A stretch of DNA of 64,000 nucleotides from Amaurobius ferox (Eukaryota; Arthropoda; Arachnida; Araneae; Amaurobiidae), in the NCBI GenBank assembly GCA_951213105.1, contig OX578147.1:123349642-123413641 (forward strand), given 5' to 3'. The first letter of the stretch is position 1. Every line of letters begins with the position of its first letter. This document shows positions 20,616 to 35,201 of the stretch, one piece after another. The position numbers were made by a program, and so were the translations under genes. The notes under the pieces are model-generated. The model saw nothing but the letters and a program-made list of their open reading frames with translations, searched no databases and was not told the DNA's origin.

Positions 20616-22113
20616 CTAGCCGACTTTGGCGACCAGCCTGTTCGCTACTCTTGACAATTCTGACCGTGGCAAATTCTAACCGTGGCACACTCGCTGGCGC
20701 GACCTACCAATAAGGTGTAAAGTAACTGTTTTTACGGCCAGGAAGTGCCACCCAATTTAGACCAGAACTCAGTGGGGGAGGCATCCACAGGAACCGTACC
20801 CTCGTTCCCCTACCACCAAACTCTCGGAAGGACTTACGGACCCACATGTTTAACGTGATCGTACTCCGCGTGAACACGGCAGCAGTTTTGGCAGTAGAGG
20901 GAATCGAACCCGGACCTACCGAGTGAAATTCCCGCACGCTAACCACTGGTCTACCGCGCCCTCTGCGGCAATCTCCATAACTTTCTTTTTATTCACTCAG
21001 TTTGGACCGGAACACAGTGGGGGAGGCATCCACAGAGACCGTTCCCTCCTTCCCCTGCCACCAACCTCTCGGAAGGACTTATCGACCCATATGTTTAAAG
21101 AGATTGTACTCCGCGTCAGTGGCGGGAATCGAACCCAGGCCTACCGATCGCTATTCTCGCGCGCTAACTTCCCGCACGCTAATTTAAATTTTATAATGAC
21201 CATATACTACGCTCTTAATTCAACCATCCTCGTTCCATCATTTGAAATATCCATAAAATTAAAATATCCATTTAAAATATCTATAAATTAAAATATCCAT
21301 TTAAAATAAAAAAAAACATCCATATGGTTCCACCAATCCATAAATATAATAATTTCAAATACATCACTTCAATTGAAACCACCATAATTCAATCACTTAA
21401 ATTATTTAAAATATCCATTTAAAATATCATATAAATATAATAATTTCGCCCGATGTATACAATACTTATGCTAGGCTCTTAATTCATTTAAAACCGAAAG
21501 AGCGTTCTCCATGGAGACGGGGAAGAAACTACTGCGGATGGGGGGGAAATGCCGTCGAAGAACTGAGCCGATTGTCGAGAAATTTAAAATCATGACGTCT
21601 TTAAAATTGCGATCCTGAAAGCAATTTTCATTATTTCTGGACCAGATTAGACTTGTAAGAATGCCAGATATTTCAGCTTTCTGAAAATGTAAATTATTAG
21701 ACGAAATTATGAGTGCTTTTCACTATGCGAGAATTTAAATACCAAACATCGTTTTTTTGAGCCAAAAGTGACTTTTGTTTTAAAATCTTTAAAAAATATT
21801 AGAAATCCAAATTGAGAGTTGAAATTGATATATTTTTACTCGCAATTGTCTGTTCTTTCCGGTGGTATGATTTGTTTTTTTCTACGATCGTGGACAAAGA
21901 GGGGCAAAAATGCAAAAAACGGTCGAAATCGCATAAAACATTAAATAACAAAAAAAATAATTAAAATTTAAAAAATCGGTTTTTACGTGTCCCCTTCCCA
22001 CTCCCCCGGGTCTCCGATTGCCAAATTCCATAGCCCTCCGACGCGCGGTAGCTGAACGTATAGTGTATAAGACAGACAGACACACACACAGACCTTGCCT
22101 TTTATTATATAGA
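20616..22113 (-). mobile_element. Helitron-like non-autonomous block, U3
   Basis: 1498 bp. Private bases: CGAAAGAGCG near 21496, GAGTGCTTTT near 21712, and changes in the GC-rich start region near 22028-22035. Confidence 0.35.
20740..21180 (-). mobile_element. Two tandem tRNA-derived SINEs, U3
   Basis: Same pair; first B box at 20900. Private changes near 20804 (CTCGTTCC) and 21147 (CCGATCGC, in the head of the upstream module). Confidence 0.75.
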
Positions 22114-22907
22114 AAAGAGTAAAGCATAAAGTTTATTTAAGAAACTGATTTATCGGTGTGTGCATCGAAATTTACACAGATTGAGAGTATTGTAGCGGAA
22201 ATAGCTTAAATAGGAAGCATTACAGGCGAGGGTTAACTAGGCGCTTATTTAGAGGGTAAAACGTCACCTCAATAGTAGTGACACATATTATTGTGTGGAG
22301 TACCAACCCCCTTAATTGAATATTTTTGAAAAAATTTCTCTTTGTCTCTTTTATAAGATGATAGGTCCAAACACCAGATATCAAACATCTATCACATTTT
22401 AAAAGAAGCGTTTCTCAATTATCCGGAAATTCGAAAATTTTTGTATGCGGAAACCCCTAAAGTCCAAAATATTTGAAAACTCAATTTGCACATTTTCTTC
22501 CTTTCAGACTATCTCGTAATATCTTCCTTTCAAACGAACCGTACTCCAAATTTCAAGAAGCTATTGTATCGCGAAGTATGCCAAATTACCGTTTCACCTT
22601 CGGAACGATTTTCTGTGATCCAACCCCTTTCATGAACATGATTTTAGTGCGTAGCAAATATATTATATCTGAAATTGAGCACTTTCTTCCGTTCGAAAAA
22701 TTTATGCCTACGCCAAATTTTAAGTATCTATCTCATCGCAAAGAATGCTTTTCCTCCATTTCTCTATTTAGACGTTTCGATCCAAAGGTCCTTTAATGTA
22801 TTCAGCGAGCGGCAAATGCATTGCCATCTGTGCTTTCACATACTCGTATTATGTTTGACTTGCGGACGACATGCCGTTTCAAAAATTGAATAAATGAAAA
22901 CAACTGA

Positions 22908-23453
22908 TGCCTGCTTTACACGCCGAGCAACGCCAGCTACAGTTTTTAGTAAATTATATAAATTCTTATTAATTTTTCGATGTGTTCCAAATTTTCCTAC
23001 TTAAGTTGAAAACAACCTTTTAAAATATTTTATTTAAAGGAGTGCATATCATTTGTTTTCTAAACGAATATTATTTCACATTTTTTCACAAGAAATTTTT
23101 TATAGTACCGTAATAAAAATATATATGATTATACAAATCATGTCTTATTGAGTTCTCAGTGCTTGGAAGAGTGTGTTTTAAAACATTGTGATATCACTCT
23201 CCTGCAGCGCGATTATAGACACTTAAATATGACGAGTGTTGTGAATTTTTGTCTGCTGCTCGAGAGGATTATTCGAGCAAACGCACTCCATTAGGAACTT
23301 GGGCCTGACAGATGGAGTCTAGTGAACGGATCGAGCCACTGTAGTTGGTCACGTGCGAAATCGCAGCAGTTCATTTGCCGGAATGGAATTTTTATATCGT
23401 GAAACTCCAGCCACGACGACTGGGGCCTCTAAGGCGGGTTGAAACGGGCCTTC
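22908..23453. repeat. Element A, U3
   Basis: Private CTCCTGCAGC near 23202; the GCAGC stem half is kept. Confidence 0.8.
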
Positions 23454-26272
23454 GCTCGATAGAGGGGCCGTGGCAGTCAAATTAGTGACGTCACGAAAAA
23501 CGATCAACGGTTGGCGAAACTAACAATTTCATTCATTTTGCGAGTTTAAACTTAGATTTTATAAATACTTTTGTACATTTTTTTAGCTATATATGACAAG
23601 ATTTTCAAAAAGAAGTATGTATGTTTGTCTATTACAAAAAATGGAATTAATTAAAATTTAATGAGCATATATTGATTTAATGTTTAAAATAATATATAGG
23701 TCTTCTACTGACAACTTGCCTTACATATATGTAAATTTTTTATTCTGTTATGTGTTGGATTTGTTTTATTAATCAGTGTAAGAGACTAATTCATTGTAAC
23801 AGACTAACTAATGGAGTAGTGAAAAATTATAGCATTTTATGAGTTTGCTATAGTTTATTTTAAAGCTAATCATGTTTTATTTTGTTTTCAGTAAGTATAT
23901 CATAAAATCATGGTAATTTTGGTTAGTCTGTTACATACTCAGTTAATTAGTGTTAATTTATTTAAAATTCAATTTTTTTTTCAAAATTTGGTATATGTAC
24001 CCATCAAACACATGCCTTCGAACATATGCAGATCTGCATTATTATTATTTTTTTATTATTTCTTTCCTTTTTGCATTTAAAAATCTTTTTTGTTTTTCTA
24101 TATGTGTATTCTTACCATGGAATGGCCCAAAATTGTAACTGACAGTAATTTTATTTAATGATGAATATAAGTCTAAAATTTAAACAAATGAAGATGTCGG
24201 TGAATTGCTAAATCTACAAGTAAATGATTGGGTAGTAATAAAATAATATTCCATACTTTACCAGTGATCTGTCACGTAGATCAATAAAAAATAAATTGAA
24301 ATTTCTGTAAAGCACTAAACTAAAATCCATTTCACTTGGCCTCAGAAAGACACTTAGCAGGGTGATACATAAAACTGACAAATTAACAAATTGCAATAAG
24401 CATTAAAAATGGGATAACACCTATGCAAATATAAAACTCAATAAAAACAATCGATACAGGAAAAAATATATAATCAGTAATATAAGCTGTTTTTGTATCC
24501 AATTGAAATGCATTATGTTTACACAGAGATACTTTGGATAAAATAAGATAAATATAATTATTCTAAACTCTTGTCACACTTAAGTTGCTTAAAAATGACC
24601 AATCCAATAATGTTGTAGTTAAAATAGAAGTGTATATACTTAAAAATGAGCTCAAAAGTAGAATTTTGTTAAATACGAAATGTAAATGTTCTTCCGAGCT
24701 TATAAAACAGAACTCGTTCTGTGATGTATCCCACAGCTTTTAGTACTACATTCTGCTGTCGGGCAAATGAGAATTTCATAACTCAGTGAATGAAGCAAGG
24801 TACATATGCATTGTACTGTAGAAAATAAATCTTTAAAACTACAATGAAATTTATAAAAACTGTAAATTTAATCAAAACTAATAAAGTAATTTATGGCAAA
24901 CCGTAAAACAAATTATTTTATGGCTTTTAAACGAGCGACAAAATGAAGGTTCTTATAATAAAACTTAGTCTTATCCAAAGTTACATTAAATTTCATTTAA
25001 TAGTTTGTTCATGAATGTATCTTTGTCAATACATGAGGAGTCCTGCGGAATTTTCTCTACACAAAATTATGATAATGACACCATATGAAAAAAAAATTCA
25101 CAGTGAAAAGTAATCTGCAGACCACATACCCCTCCCGTTGCTTTTTCTGCCTAACAGATATGATGGTTCGTTTCACCTTATAAAATATGATTGAATAAGA
25201 TCTGTAAACTCAACAGAATTTTATATACATTAACTGTCATTCATATAAACAGAATTTACAAGCTATTTCATTTACATTATGCAAATTTTGATTTTTTGTA
25301 GATCCTATTAGTGCCTCCTCTCGACCGAACTCTCTGTCAGTTTGTTGTGGAATCAAGTGTCTGTTTTATTCCTATAATCACCGAACATAACTTCGACGTG
25401 ATTAATATCCCCGTAAATAAGATAAAATACCATAGCCAGTTGCGAATACTTCATACGGCATAAACCAAGATATCTGACCAGAGAACTTTGTTTCTATCCG
25501 TTCCAACATAGACCACACAGAGGTGTGACAACGCCACTTAGAGGGAATTGTGATCTTTCTTTATATTCTATTGCAGAGGAATTTGGGCGTTCCAATTTCA
25601 AAAAGTTGTGTTGAAAAAAAGTTTCATTAATTATTTTTATTTTGTAAAATATCGACTCATTAAATTTATGCGAGAGTTTATGTATTCGTTACGTACAAGG
25701 AGCTTTGCACAGATTGCAGGTATACCAAAAGAAATTGCCAATTCAGGATGCATTACAGTCGAAGGCGCAATCAGGAGTTCATTTAGGGTGTATAATCTGC
25801 CGCAACAAGTTTTGGACTGCAGGTGTATATTTAGTCAATGAAGCATGGTTATATTTTTCACATGAATCAAGGCGCATTGATAGGCCATGCGCTTACATGC
25901 TAGGAGTATCCAGATTGCACACAATGAACGAGAGGTATCACAATTACCCTATTCTACTCCCTGAGGTGGAAAAATCGTCTTTCGGCTTAGAGCTACTGTT
26001 TTCCCAATCGAAAAGAAAGATATATCTTTTACTAGCTTTTCTAAATTACCGTGATTTCTTAGTAAGTGATAGATAATTAGTAGTATCACGAGAGAGCTGT
26101 TGATGTATCCAGACATCGCGAAGCGGGAGTTGTATATCCACGTGTTCACTTACGTTCGAGGGTCACACTGAAATTTTTGAGACAGGGGCAGACGATACGG
26201 GATAGGAGAAACTATTGGTCGGATGTTTAAATGTGTACTCTTTTATGTTCGCAGACGATAAGTTGTGGCTAA

Positions 26273-27123
26273 ATGGAGTTGACGGGAGAGAATTATCGAG
26301 TTATGATTTTCTATGATTTTAAAATGGGGCTAAATAAAAATGTCTACAACTAGCATATGGAAATGATGCTCCAGTCCGTGCCACTGTATTCAGATGGTTT
26401 ACAGAGTTTAGAAGAGGCCAATTTTTTGCCCTGTATGAAAATCACACTGGAAGATCTTTGTCAGCTGTTGTCCCGGAAAATTTGTCGACCATGCAAAAAT
26501 TGTTTATCGATGATAATCACTGTACCTACCAAATGATACAGAAAGAACTTAGCATTGCATCCGCAGCTATACATAAAATTATTCATGACGAATTGCATAT
26601 GAAAAAATTAGTTTGTCGCTTTGTCCCCATATTTTAATAGAACACCAAAAAGCGGAGCGTGACAGAATCACAGAAAAACCTTAAAATTACTATATGGGGT
26701 GGAATCCACATTATTGTTAAAATCCTAACTGGTGATGTAAATTGTAAAGTACAAGCCTATTATTGACATTCCAACACGTTAAAAAATAAAGTATGGATCT
26801 TTGAAGATGACCCCTAGTCAACAACATTGAAAAGACAACGAGCCATTTAAAAATAAGTTATGCCGTGTTCTTCAGAAGTACAAGTCTGGTGAAATACATG
26901 AAGCAAGAGGGACAAAAGACATTTACAGCTAACTGGTACACTACTGTGTGGGTTCTAGAAATTATTCAGGAAGTGAATATTAGGGGACACTTGCTTCACA
27001 GTGACAAAACATTTTCGCATTCAACATGAATGACAGATTTTCTCACAAAAAGGACAAGACGAATTTCTTGAACAAGCAAACATCAAAGTTATAGAACGTC
27101 CACCATATTCTCCTCGCTATGTG
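26273..27123 (+). pseudogene. Broken mariner transposase, U3
   Basis: Shared breaks; preceded by GGCTAAATGG, the form common to U3-U7 (U2 and U8 have GGCAAAATGG). Confidence 0.85.
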
Positions 27124-27678
27124 TGTCTGCTTTAAAGGCCGAGGAACGCCAGCTACATTTTATAAAAATTATGTAAATAAAAATTAATTTTTCAATGTGT
27201 TCCTAATTTTGGTAATCATCTAGTTCAAATCTAACTTGGAATTTTTTTTATTTACAACGAGTGTGTAATGTTCATTTTTGAAAACTAATAATGTTTCTCA
27301 TTTTTTCACCAGAAATTTTTTATAATACGGTAACAATGATATATATGATTGAAAAATTATGTCTTATTGAGTTCTGAGTGCTTTGCAGAGTGTGTTTTAA
27401 GACATAGTGATTTCACTATCCGGCAGCGCTCTTAGAAACACCTCAAAATATGACGAGTGTTGTGATATTTTGTCTGCTGCTCGAGTGGTTTATTCGAGTA
27501 AAAGCACTGTATTAGGAACTCGGGTCTGGCAGCTGGAATCTAGTGACCGGATCGAGCCATTGTAGTAGTCACGGGCGAAACCGCAGCAGTTCATTTGCCG
27601 GAATGGAATGCTGATATCGCGACCGAGATGCTCAAGCAGTGACGACTGGGGCCTACAAGGTGGGTTGGAAGCCGGCCT
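27124..27678. repeat. Element B, copy at the U3/U4 junction
   Basis: Differs from the reference by ATGTAAAT for ATATAAAT near 27170 and a C-to-A change near 27634. Stems unchanged. Confidence 0.85.
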
Positions 27679-27907
27679 CTGTGCCTTCTGTAGGTAGGAC
27701 TCCGAGATTTGGAGGAAGGCGGGACTCTTTTTTGGTGAGAGCATACCAAGGTAACGAGCCTTTACAAGGGAAGACTTCTTTAATATGTATTGCGTTTCAT
27801 TTTAGTTAACCTACATATTCTTTTGCCCCTACAGAGGAGTATCGCCGTTAGCCTTTGAGATGCGTTGTACTAATTAAATAGATGATTTAAATATTGTTTA
27901 TTTTTTA

Positions 27908-29405
27908 CTAGCCGACTTTGGCGACCAGCCTGTTCGCTACTCTTGACAATTCTGACCGTGGCAAATTCTAACCGTGGCACACTCGCTGGCGCGACCTACC
28001 AATAAGGTGTAAAGTAACTGTTTTTACGGCCAGGAAGTGCCACCCAATTTAGACCAGAACTCAGTGGGGGAGGCATCCACAGGAACCGTACCCTCCTTCC
28101 CCTACCACCAAACTCTCGGAAGGACTTACGGACCCACATGTTTAACGTGATCGTACTCCGCGTGAACACGGCAGCAGTTTTGGCAGTAGAGGGAATCGAA
28201 CCCGGACCTACCGAGTGAAATTCCCGCACGCTAACCACTGGTCTACCGCGCCCTCTGCGGCAATCTCCATAACTTTCTTTTTATTCACTCAGTTTGGACC
28301 GGAACACAGTGGGGGAGGCATCCACAGAGACCGTTCCCTCCTTCCCCTGCCACCAACCTCTCGGAAGGACTTATCGACCCATATGTTTAAAGAGATTGTA
28401 CTCCGCGTCAGTGGCGGGAATCGAACCCAGGCCTACCGAGTGCTATTCTCGCGCGCTAACTTCCCGCACGCTAATTTAAATTTTATAATGACCATATACT
28501 ACGCTCTTAATTCAACCATCCTCGTTCCATCATTTGAAATATCCATAAAATTAAAATATCCATTTAAAATATCTATAAATTAAAATATCCATTTAAAATA
28601 AAAAAAATCATCCATATGGTTCCACCAATCCATAAATATAATAATTTCAAATACATCACTTCAATTGAAACCACCATAATTCAATCACTTAAATTATTTA
28701 AAATATCCATTTAAAATATCATATAAATATAATAATTTCGCCCGATGTATACAATACTTATGCTAGGCTCTTAATTCATTTAAAACCGAAAGCGCGTTCT
28801 CCATGGAGACGGGGAAGAAACTACTGCGGATGGGGGGGAAATGCCGTCGAAGAACTGAGCCGATTGTCGAGAAATTTAAAATCATGACGTCTTTAAAATT
28901 GCGATCCTGAAAGCAATTTTCATTATTTCTGGACCAGATTAGACTTGTAAGAATGCCAGATATTTCAGCTTTCTGAAAATGTAAATTATTAGACGAAATT
29001 ATGAGTACTTTTCTCTATGCGAGAATTTAAATACCAAACATCGTTTTTTTGAGCCAAAAGTGACTTTTGTTTTAAAATCTTTAAAAAATATTAGAAATCC
29101 AAATTGAGAGTTGAAATTGATATATTTTTACTCGCAATTGTCTGTTCTTTCCGGTGGTATGATTTGTTTTTTTCTACGATCGTGGACAAAAAGGGGCAAA
29201 AATGCAAAAAACGGTCGAAATCGCATAAAACATTAAATAACAAAAAAAATAATTAAAATTTAAAAAATCGGTTTTTACGTGTCCCCTTCCCACTCCCCCG
29301 GGTCTCCGATTGCCAAATTCCGTAGCTCTCCGACGCGCGGTCGCTGAACGTATAGTGTATAAGACAGACAGACACACACACAGACCTTGCCTTTTATTAT
29401 ATAGA
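27908..29405 (-). mobile_element. Helitron-like non-autonomous block, U4
   Basis: 1498 bp, close to the array consensus; one private base near 29012 (CTCTATGCG for CACTATGCG). Confidence 0.35.
28032..28472 (-). mobile_element. Two tandem tRNA-derived SINEs, U4
   Basis: Consensus copy of the pair; first B box at 28192. Confidence 0.75.
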
Positions 29406-30199
29406 AAAGAGTAAAGCATAAAGTTTATTTAAGAAACTGATTTATCGTTGTGTGCATCGAAATTTACACAGATTGAGAGTATTGTAGCGGAAATAGCTTA
29501 ATTAGGAAGCATTACAGGCGAGGGTTAACTAGGCGCTTATTTAGAGGGTAAAACGTCACCTCAATAGTAGTGACACATATTATTGTGTGGAGTACCAACC
29601 CCCTTAATTGAATATTTTTGAAAAAATTTCTCTTTGTCTCTTTTATAAGATGATAGGTCCAAACACCAGATATCAAACATCTATCACATTTTAAAAGAAG
29701 CGTTTCTCAATTATCCGGAAAATCGAAAATTTTTGTATGCGGAAACCCCTAAAGTCCAAAATATTTGAAAACTCAATTTGCACATTTTCTTCCTTTCAGA
29801 CTATCTCGTAATATCTTCCTTTCAAACGAACCGTACTCCAAATTTCAAGAAGCTATTTTATCGCGAAGTATGCCAAATTACCGTTTCACCTTCGGAACGA
29901 TTTTCTGTGATCCAACCCCTTTCATGAACATGATTTTAGTGCGTAGCAAATATATTATATCTGAAATTGAGCACTTTCTTCCGTTCGAAAAATTTATGCC
30001 TACGCCAAATTTTAAGTATCTATCTCATCGCAAAGAATGCTTTTCCTCCATTTCTCTATTTAGACGTTTCGATCCAAAGGTCCTTTAATGTATTCAGCAA
30101 GCGGCAAATGCATTGCCATCTGTGCTTTCACATACTCGTATTATGTTTGACTTGCGGACGACATGCCGTTTCAAAAATTGAATAAATGAAAACAACTGA

Positions 30200-30745
30200 T
30201 GCCTGCTTTACACGCCGAGCAACGCCAGCTACAGATTTTAGTAAATTATATAAATTCTTATTAATTTTTCGATGTGTTCCAAATTTTCCTACTTAAGTTG
30301 AAAACAACCTTTTAAAATATTTTATTTAAAGGAGTGCATATCATTTGTTTTCTAAACGAATATTATTTCACATTTTTTCACAAGAAATTTTTTATAGTAC
30401 CGTAATAAAAATATATATGATTATACAAATCATGTCTTATTGAGTTCTCAGTGCTTGGAAGAGTGTGTTTTAAAACATTGTGATATCACTCTCCGGCAGC
30501 GCGATTATAGACACTTAAATATGACGAGTGTTGTGAATTTTTATCTGCTGCTCGAGAGGATTATTCGAGCAAACGCACTCCATTAGGAACTTGGGCCTGA
30601 CAGATGGAGTCTAGTGAACGGATCGAGCCACTGTAGTTGGTCACGTGCGAAATCGCAGCAGTTCATTTGCCGGAATGGAATTTTTATATCGTGAAACTCC
30701 AGCCACGACGACTGGGGCCTCTAAGGCGGGTTGAAACAGGCCTTC
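30200..30745. repeat. Element A, U4
   Basis: Has TTTTTATCTGC (U4-U8 form) near 30541 and GAAACAGGCC near 30735, the latter shared with U6 and U7. Confidence 0.8.
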
Positions 30746-33566
30746 GCTCGATAGAGGGGCCGTGGCAGTCAAATTAGTGACGTCACGAAAAACGATCAAC
30801 GGTTGGCGAAACTAACAATTTCATTCATTTTGCGAGTTTAAACTTAGATTTTATAAATACTTTTGTACATTTTTTTAGCTATATATGACAAGATTTTGAA
30901 AAAGAAGTATGTATGTTTGTCTATTACAAAAAATGGAATTAATTAAAATTTAATGAGCATATATTGATTTAATGTTTAAAATAATATATAGGTCTTCTAC
31001 TGACAACTTGCCTTACATATATGTAAATTTTTTATTCTGTTATGTGTTGGATTTGTTTTATTAATCAGTGTAAGAGACTAATTCATTGTAACAGACTAAC
31101 TAATGGAGTAGTGAAAAATTATAGCATTTTATGAGTTTGCTATAGTTTATTTTAAAGCTAATCATGTTTTATTTTGTTTTCAGTAAGTATATCATAAAAT
31201 CATGGTAATTTTGGTTAGTCTGTTACATACTCAGTTAATTAGTGTTAATTTATTTAAAATTCAATTTTTTTTTCAAAATTTGGTATATGTACCCATCAAA
31301 CACATGCCTTCGAACATATGCAGATCTGCATTATTATTATTTTTTTATTATTTCTTTCCTTTTTGCATTTAAAAATCTTTTTTGTTTTTCTATATGTGTA
31401 TTCTTACCATGGAATGGCCCAAAATTGTAACTGACAGTAATTTTATTTAATGATGAATATAAGTCTAAAATTTAAACAAATGAAGATGTCGGTGAATTGC
31501 TAAATCTGCAAGTAAATGATTGGGTAGTAATAAAATAATATTCCATCCTTTACCAGTGATCTGTCACGTAGATCAATAAAAAATAAATTGAAATTTCTGT
31601 AAAGCACAAAACTAAAATCCATTTCACTTGGCCTCAGAAAGACACTTAGCAGGGTGATACATAAAACTGACAAATTAACAAATTGCAATAAGCATTAAAA
31701 ATGGGATAACACCTATGCAAATATAAAACTCAATAAAAACAATCGATACAGGAAAAAATATATAATCAGTAATATAAGCTGTTTTTGTATCCAATTGAAA
31801 TGCATTATGTTTACACAGAGATACTTTGGATAAAATAAGATAAATATAATTATTCTAAACTCTTGTCACACTTAAGTTGCTTAAAAATGACCAATCCAAT
31901 AATGTTGTAGTTAAAATAGAAGTGTATATACTTAAAAATGAGCTCAAAAGTAGAATTTTGTTAAATACGAAATGTAAATGTTCTTCCGAGCTTATAAAAC
32001 AGAACTCGTTCTGTGATGTATGCCACAGCTTTTAGTACTACATTCTGCTGTCGGGCAAATGAGAATTTCATAACTCAGTGAATGAAGCAAGGTACATATG
32101 CATTGTACTGTAGAAAATAAATCTTTAAAACTACAATGAAATTTATAAAAACTGTAAATTTAATCAAAACTAATAAAGTAATTTATGGCAAACCGTAAAA
32201 CAAATTATTTTATGGCTTTTAAACGAGCGACAAAATGAAGGTTCTTATAATAAAACTTAGTCTTATCCAAAGTTACATTAAATTGCATTTAATAGTTTGT
32301 TCATGAATGTATCTTTGTCAATACATGAGGAGTCCTGCGGAATTTTCTCTACACAAAATTATGATAATGACACCATATGAAAAAAAAATTCACAGTGAAA
32401 AGTAATCTGCAGACCACATACCCCTCCCGTTGCTTTTTCTGCCTAACAGATATGATGGTTCGTTTCACCTTATAAAATATGATTGAATAAGATCTGTAAA
32501 CTCAACAGAATTTTATATACATTAACTGTCATTCATATAAACAGAATTTACAAGCTATTTCATTTACATTATGCAAATTTTGATTTTTTGTAGATCCTAT
32601 TAGTGCCTCCTCTCGACCGAACTCTCTGTCAGTTTGTTGTGGAATCAAGTGTCTGTTTTATTCCTATAATCACCGAACATAACTTCGACGTGATTGATAT
32701 TCCCGTAAATAAGATAAAATACCATAGCCAGTTGCGAATACTTCATACGGCATAAACCAAGATATCTGACCAGAGAACTTTGTTTCTATCCGTTCCAACA
32801 TAGACCACACACAGAGGTGTGACAACGCCACTTAGAGGGAATTGTGATCTTTCTTTATATTCTATTGCAGAGGAATTTGGGCGTTCCAATTTCAAAAAGT
32901 TGTGTTGAAAAAAAGTTTCATTAATTATTTTTATTTTGTAAAATATCGACTCATTAAATTTATGCGAGAGTTTATGTATTCGTTACGTACAAGGAGCTTT
33001 GCACAGATTGCAGGTATACCAAAAGAAATTGCCAATTCAGGATGCATTACAGTCGAAGGCGCAATCAGGAGTTCATTTAGGGTGTATAATCTGCCGCAAC
33101 AAGTTTTGGACTGCAGGTGTATATTTAGTCAATGAAGCATGGTTATATTTTTCACATGAATCAAGGCGCATTGATAGGCCATGCGCTTACATGCTAGGAG
33201 TATCCAGATTGCACACAATGAACGAGAGGTATCAAAATTACCCTATTCTACTCCCTGAGGTGGAAAAATCGTCTTTCGGCTTAGAGCAACTGTTTTCCCA
33301 ATCGAAAAGAAAGATACATCTTTTACTAGCTTTTCTAAATTACCGTGATTTCTTAGTAAGTGATAGATAATTAGTAGTATCACGAGAGAGCTGTTGATGT
33401 ATCCAGACATCGCGAAGCGGGAGTTGTATATCCACGTGTTCACTTACGTTCGAGGGTCACACTGAAATTTTTGAGACAGGGGCAGACGATACGGGATAGG
33501 AGAAACTATTGGTCGGATGTTTAAATGTGTACTCTTTTATGTTCGCAGACGATAAGTTGTGGCTAA

Positions 33567-34417
33567 ATGGAGTTGACGGGAGAGAATTATCGAGTTATGA
33601 TTTTCTATGATTTTAAAATGGGGCTAAATAAAAATGTCTACAACTAGCATATGGAAATGATGCTCCAGTCCGTGCCACTGTATTCAGATGGTTTACAGAG
33701 TTTAGAAGAGGCCAATTTTTTGCCCTGTATGAAAATCACACTGGAAGATCTTTGTCAGCTGTTGTCCCGGAAAATTTGTCGACCATGCAAAAATTGTTTA
33801 TCGATGATAATCACTGTACCTACCAAATGATACAGAAAGAACTTAGCATTGCATCCGCAGCTATACATAAAATTATTCATGACGAATTGCATATGAAAAA
33901 ATTAGTTTGTCGCTTTGTCCCCATATTTTAATAGAACACCAAAAAGCGGAGCGTGACAGAATCACAGAAAAACCTTAAAATTACTATATGGGGTGGAATC
34001 CACATTATTGTTAAAATCCTAACTGGTGATGTAAATTGTAAAGTACAAGCCTATTATTGACATTCCAACACGTTAAAAAATAAAGTATGGATCTTTGAAG
34101 ATGACCCCTAGTCAACAACATTGAAAAGACAACGAGCCATTTAAAAATAAGTTATGCCGTGTTCTTCAGAAGTACAAGTCTGGTGAAATACATGAAGCAA
34201 GAGGGACAAAAGACATTTACAGCTAACTGGTACACTACTGTGTGGGTTCTAGAAATTGTTCAGGAAGTGAATATTAGGGGACACTTGCTTCACAGTGACA
34301 AAACATTTTCGCATTCAACATGAATGACAGATTTTCTCACAAAAAGGACAAGACGAATTTCTTGAACAAGCAAACATCAAAGTTATAGAACGTCCACCAT
34401 ATTCTCCTCGCTATGTG
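33567..34417 (+). pseudogene. Broken mariner transposase, U4
   Basis: Shared breaks; private AAATTGTTCAGG near 34258. Confidence 0.85.
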
Positions 34418-34972
34418 TGTCTGCTTTAAAGGCCGAGGAACGCCAGCTACATTTTATAAAAATTATATAAATAAAAATTAATTTTTCAATGTGTTCCTAA
34501 TTTTGGTAATCATCTAGTTCAAATCTAACTTGGAATTTTTTTTATTTACAACGAGTGTGTAATGTTCATTTTTGAAAACTAATAATGTTTCTCATTTTTT
34601 CACCAGAAATTTTTTATAATACGGTAACAATGATATATATGATTGAAAAATTATGTCTTATTGAGTTCTGAGTGCTTTGCAGAGTGTGTTTTAAGACATA
34701 GTGATTTCACTATCCGGCAGCGCTCTTAGAAACACCTCAAAATATGACGAGTGTTGTGATATTTTGTCTGCTGCTCGAGTGGTTTATTCGAGTAAAAGCA
34801 CTGTATTAGGAACTCGGGTCTGGCAGCTGGAATCTAGTGACCGGATCGAGCCATTGTAGTAGTCACGGGCGAAACCGCAGCAGTTCATTTGCCGGAATGG
34901 AATGCTGATATCGCGACCGAGATGCTCCAGCAGTGACGACTGGGGCCTACAAGGTGGGTTGGAAGCCGGCCT
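34418..34972. repeat. Element B, copy at the U4/U5 junction
   Basis: Matches the reference B copy by eye. Downstream, 35158 and 35170 carry private bases outside the element. Confidence 0.85.
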
Positions 34973-35201
34973 CTGTGCCTTCTGTAGGTAGGACTCCGAG
35001 ATTTGGAGGAAGGCGGGACTCTTTTTTGGTGAGAGCATACCAAGGTAACGAGCCTTTACAAGGGAAGACTTCTTTAATATGTATTGCGTTTCATTTTAGT
35101 TAACCTACATATTCTTTTGCCCCTACAGAGGAGTATCGCCGTTAGCCTTTGAGATGCATTGTACTAATTTAATAGATGATTTAAATATTGTTTATTTTTT
35201 A

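Larger units (their letters stand above)
20055..27346. repeat. Array unit U3
   Basis: Period 7292 bp. Layout: B to 20386; block 20616-22113; non-coding 22114-22907; A 22908-23453; AT-rich 23454-26272; mariner 26273-27123; next B from 27124. Near 25404-25411 it carries two linked variants (ATTAATATCCCCG) that also occur in U5 and U6 but not in its other neighbours. Confidence 0.95.
27347..34640. repeat. Array unit U4
   Basis: Period 7294 bp. Layout: B to 27678; block 27908-29405; non-coding 29406-30199; A 30200-30745; AT-rich 30746-33566; mariner 33567-34417; next B from 34418. It has an extra CA (CACACACAG) near 32808 that is shared with U7 (near 54757) and absent from the other units. Confidence 0.95.

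Noticed and set aside
20923..21291. Functional tRNA gene in the SINE heads
   Set aside because: The B box is perfect but acceptor and D-arm regions do not form a clean cloverleaf, and SINE body sequence follows directly.
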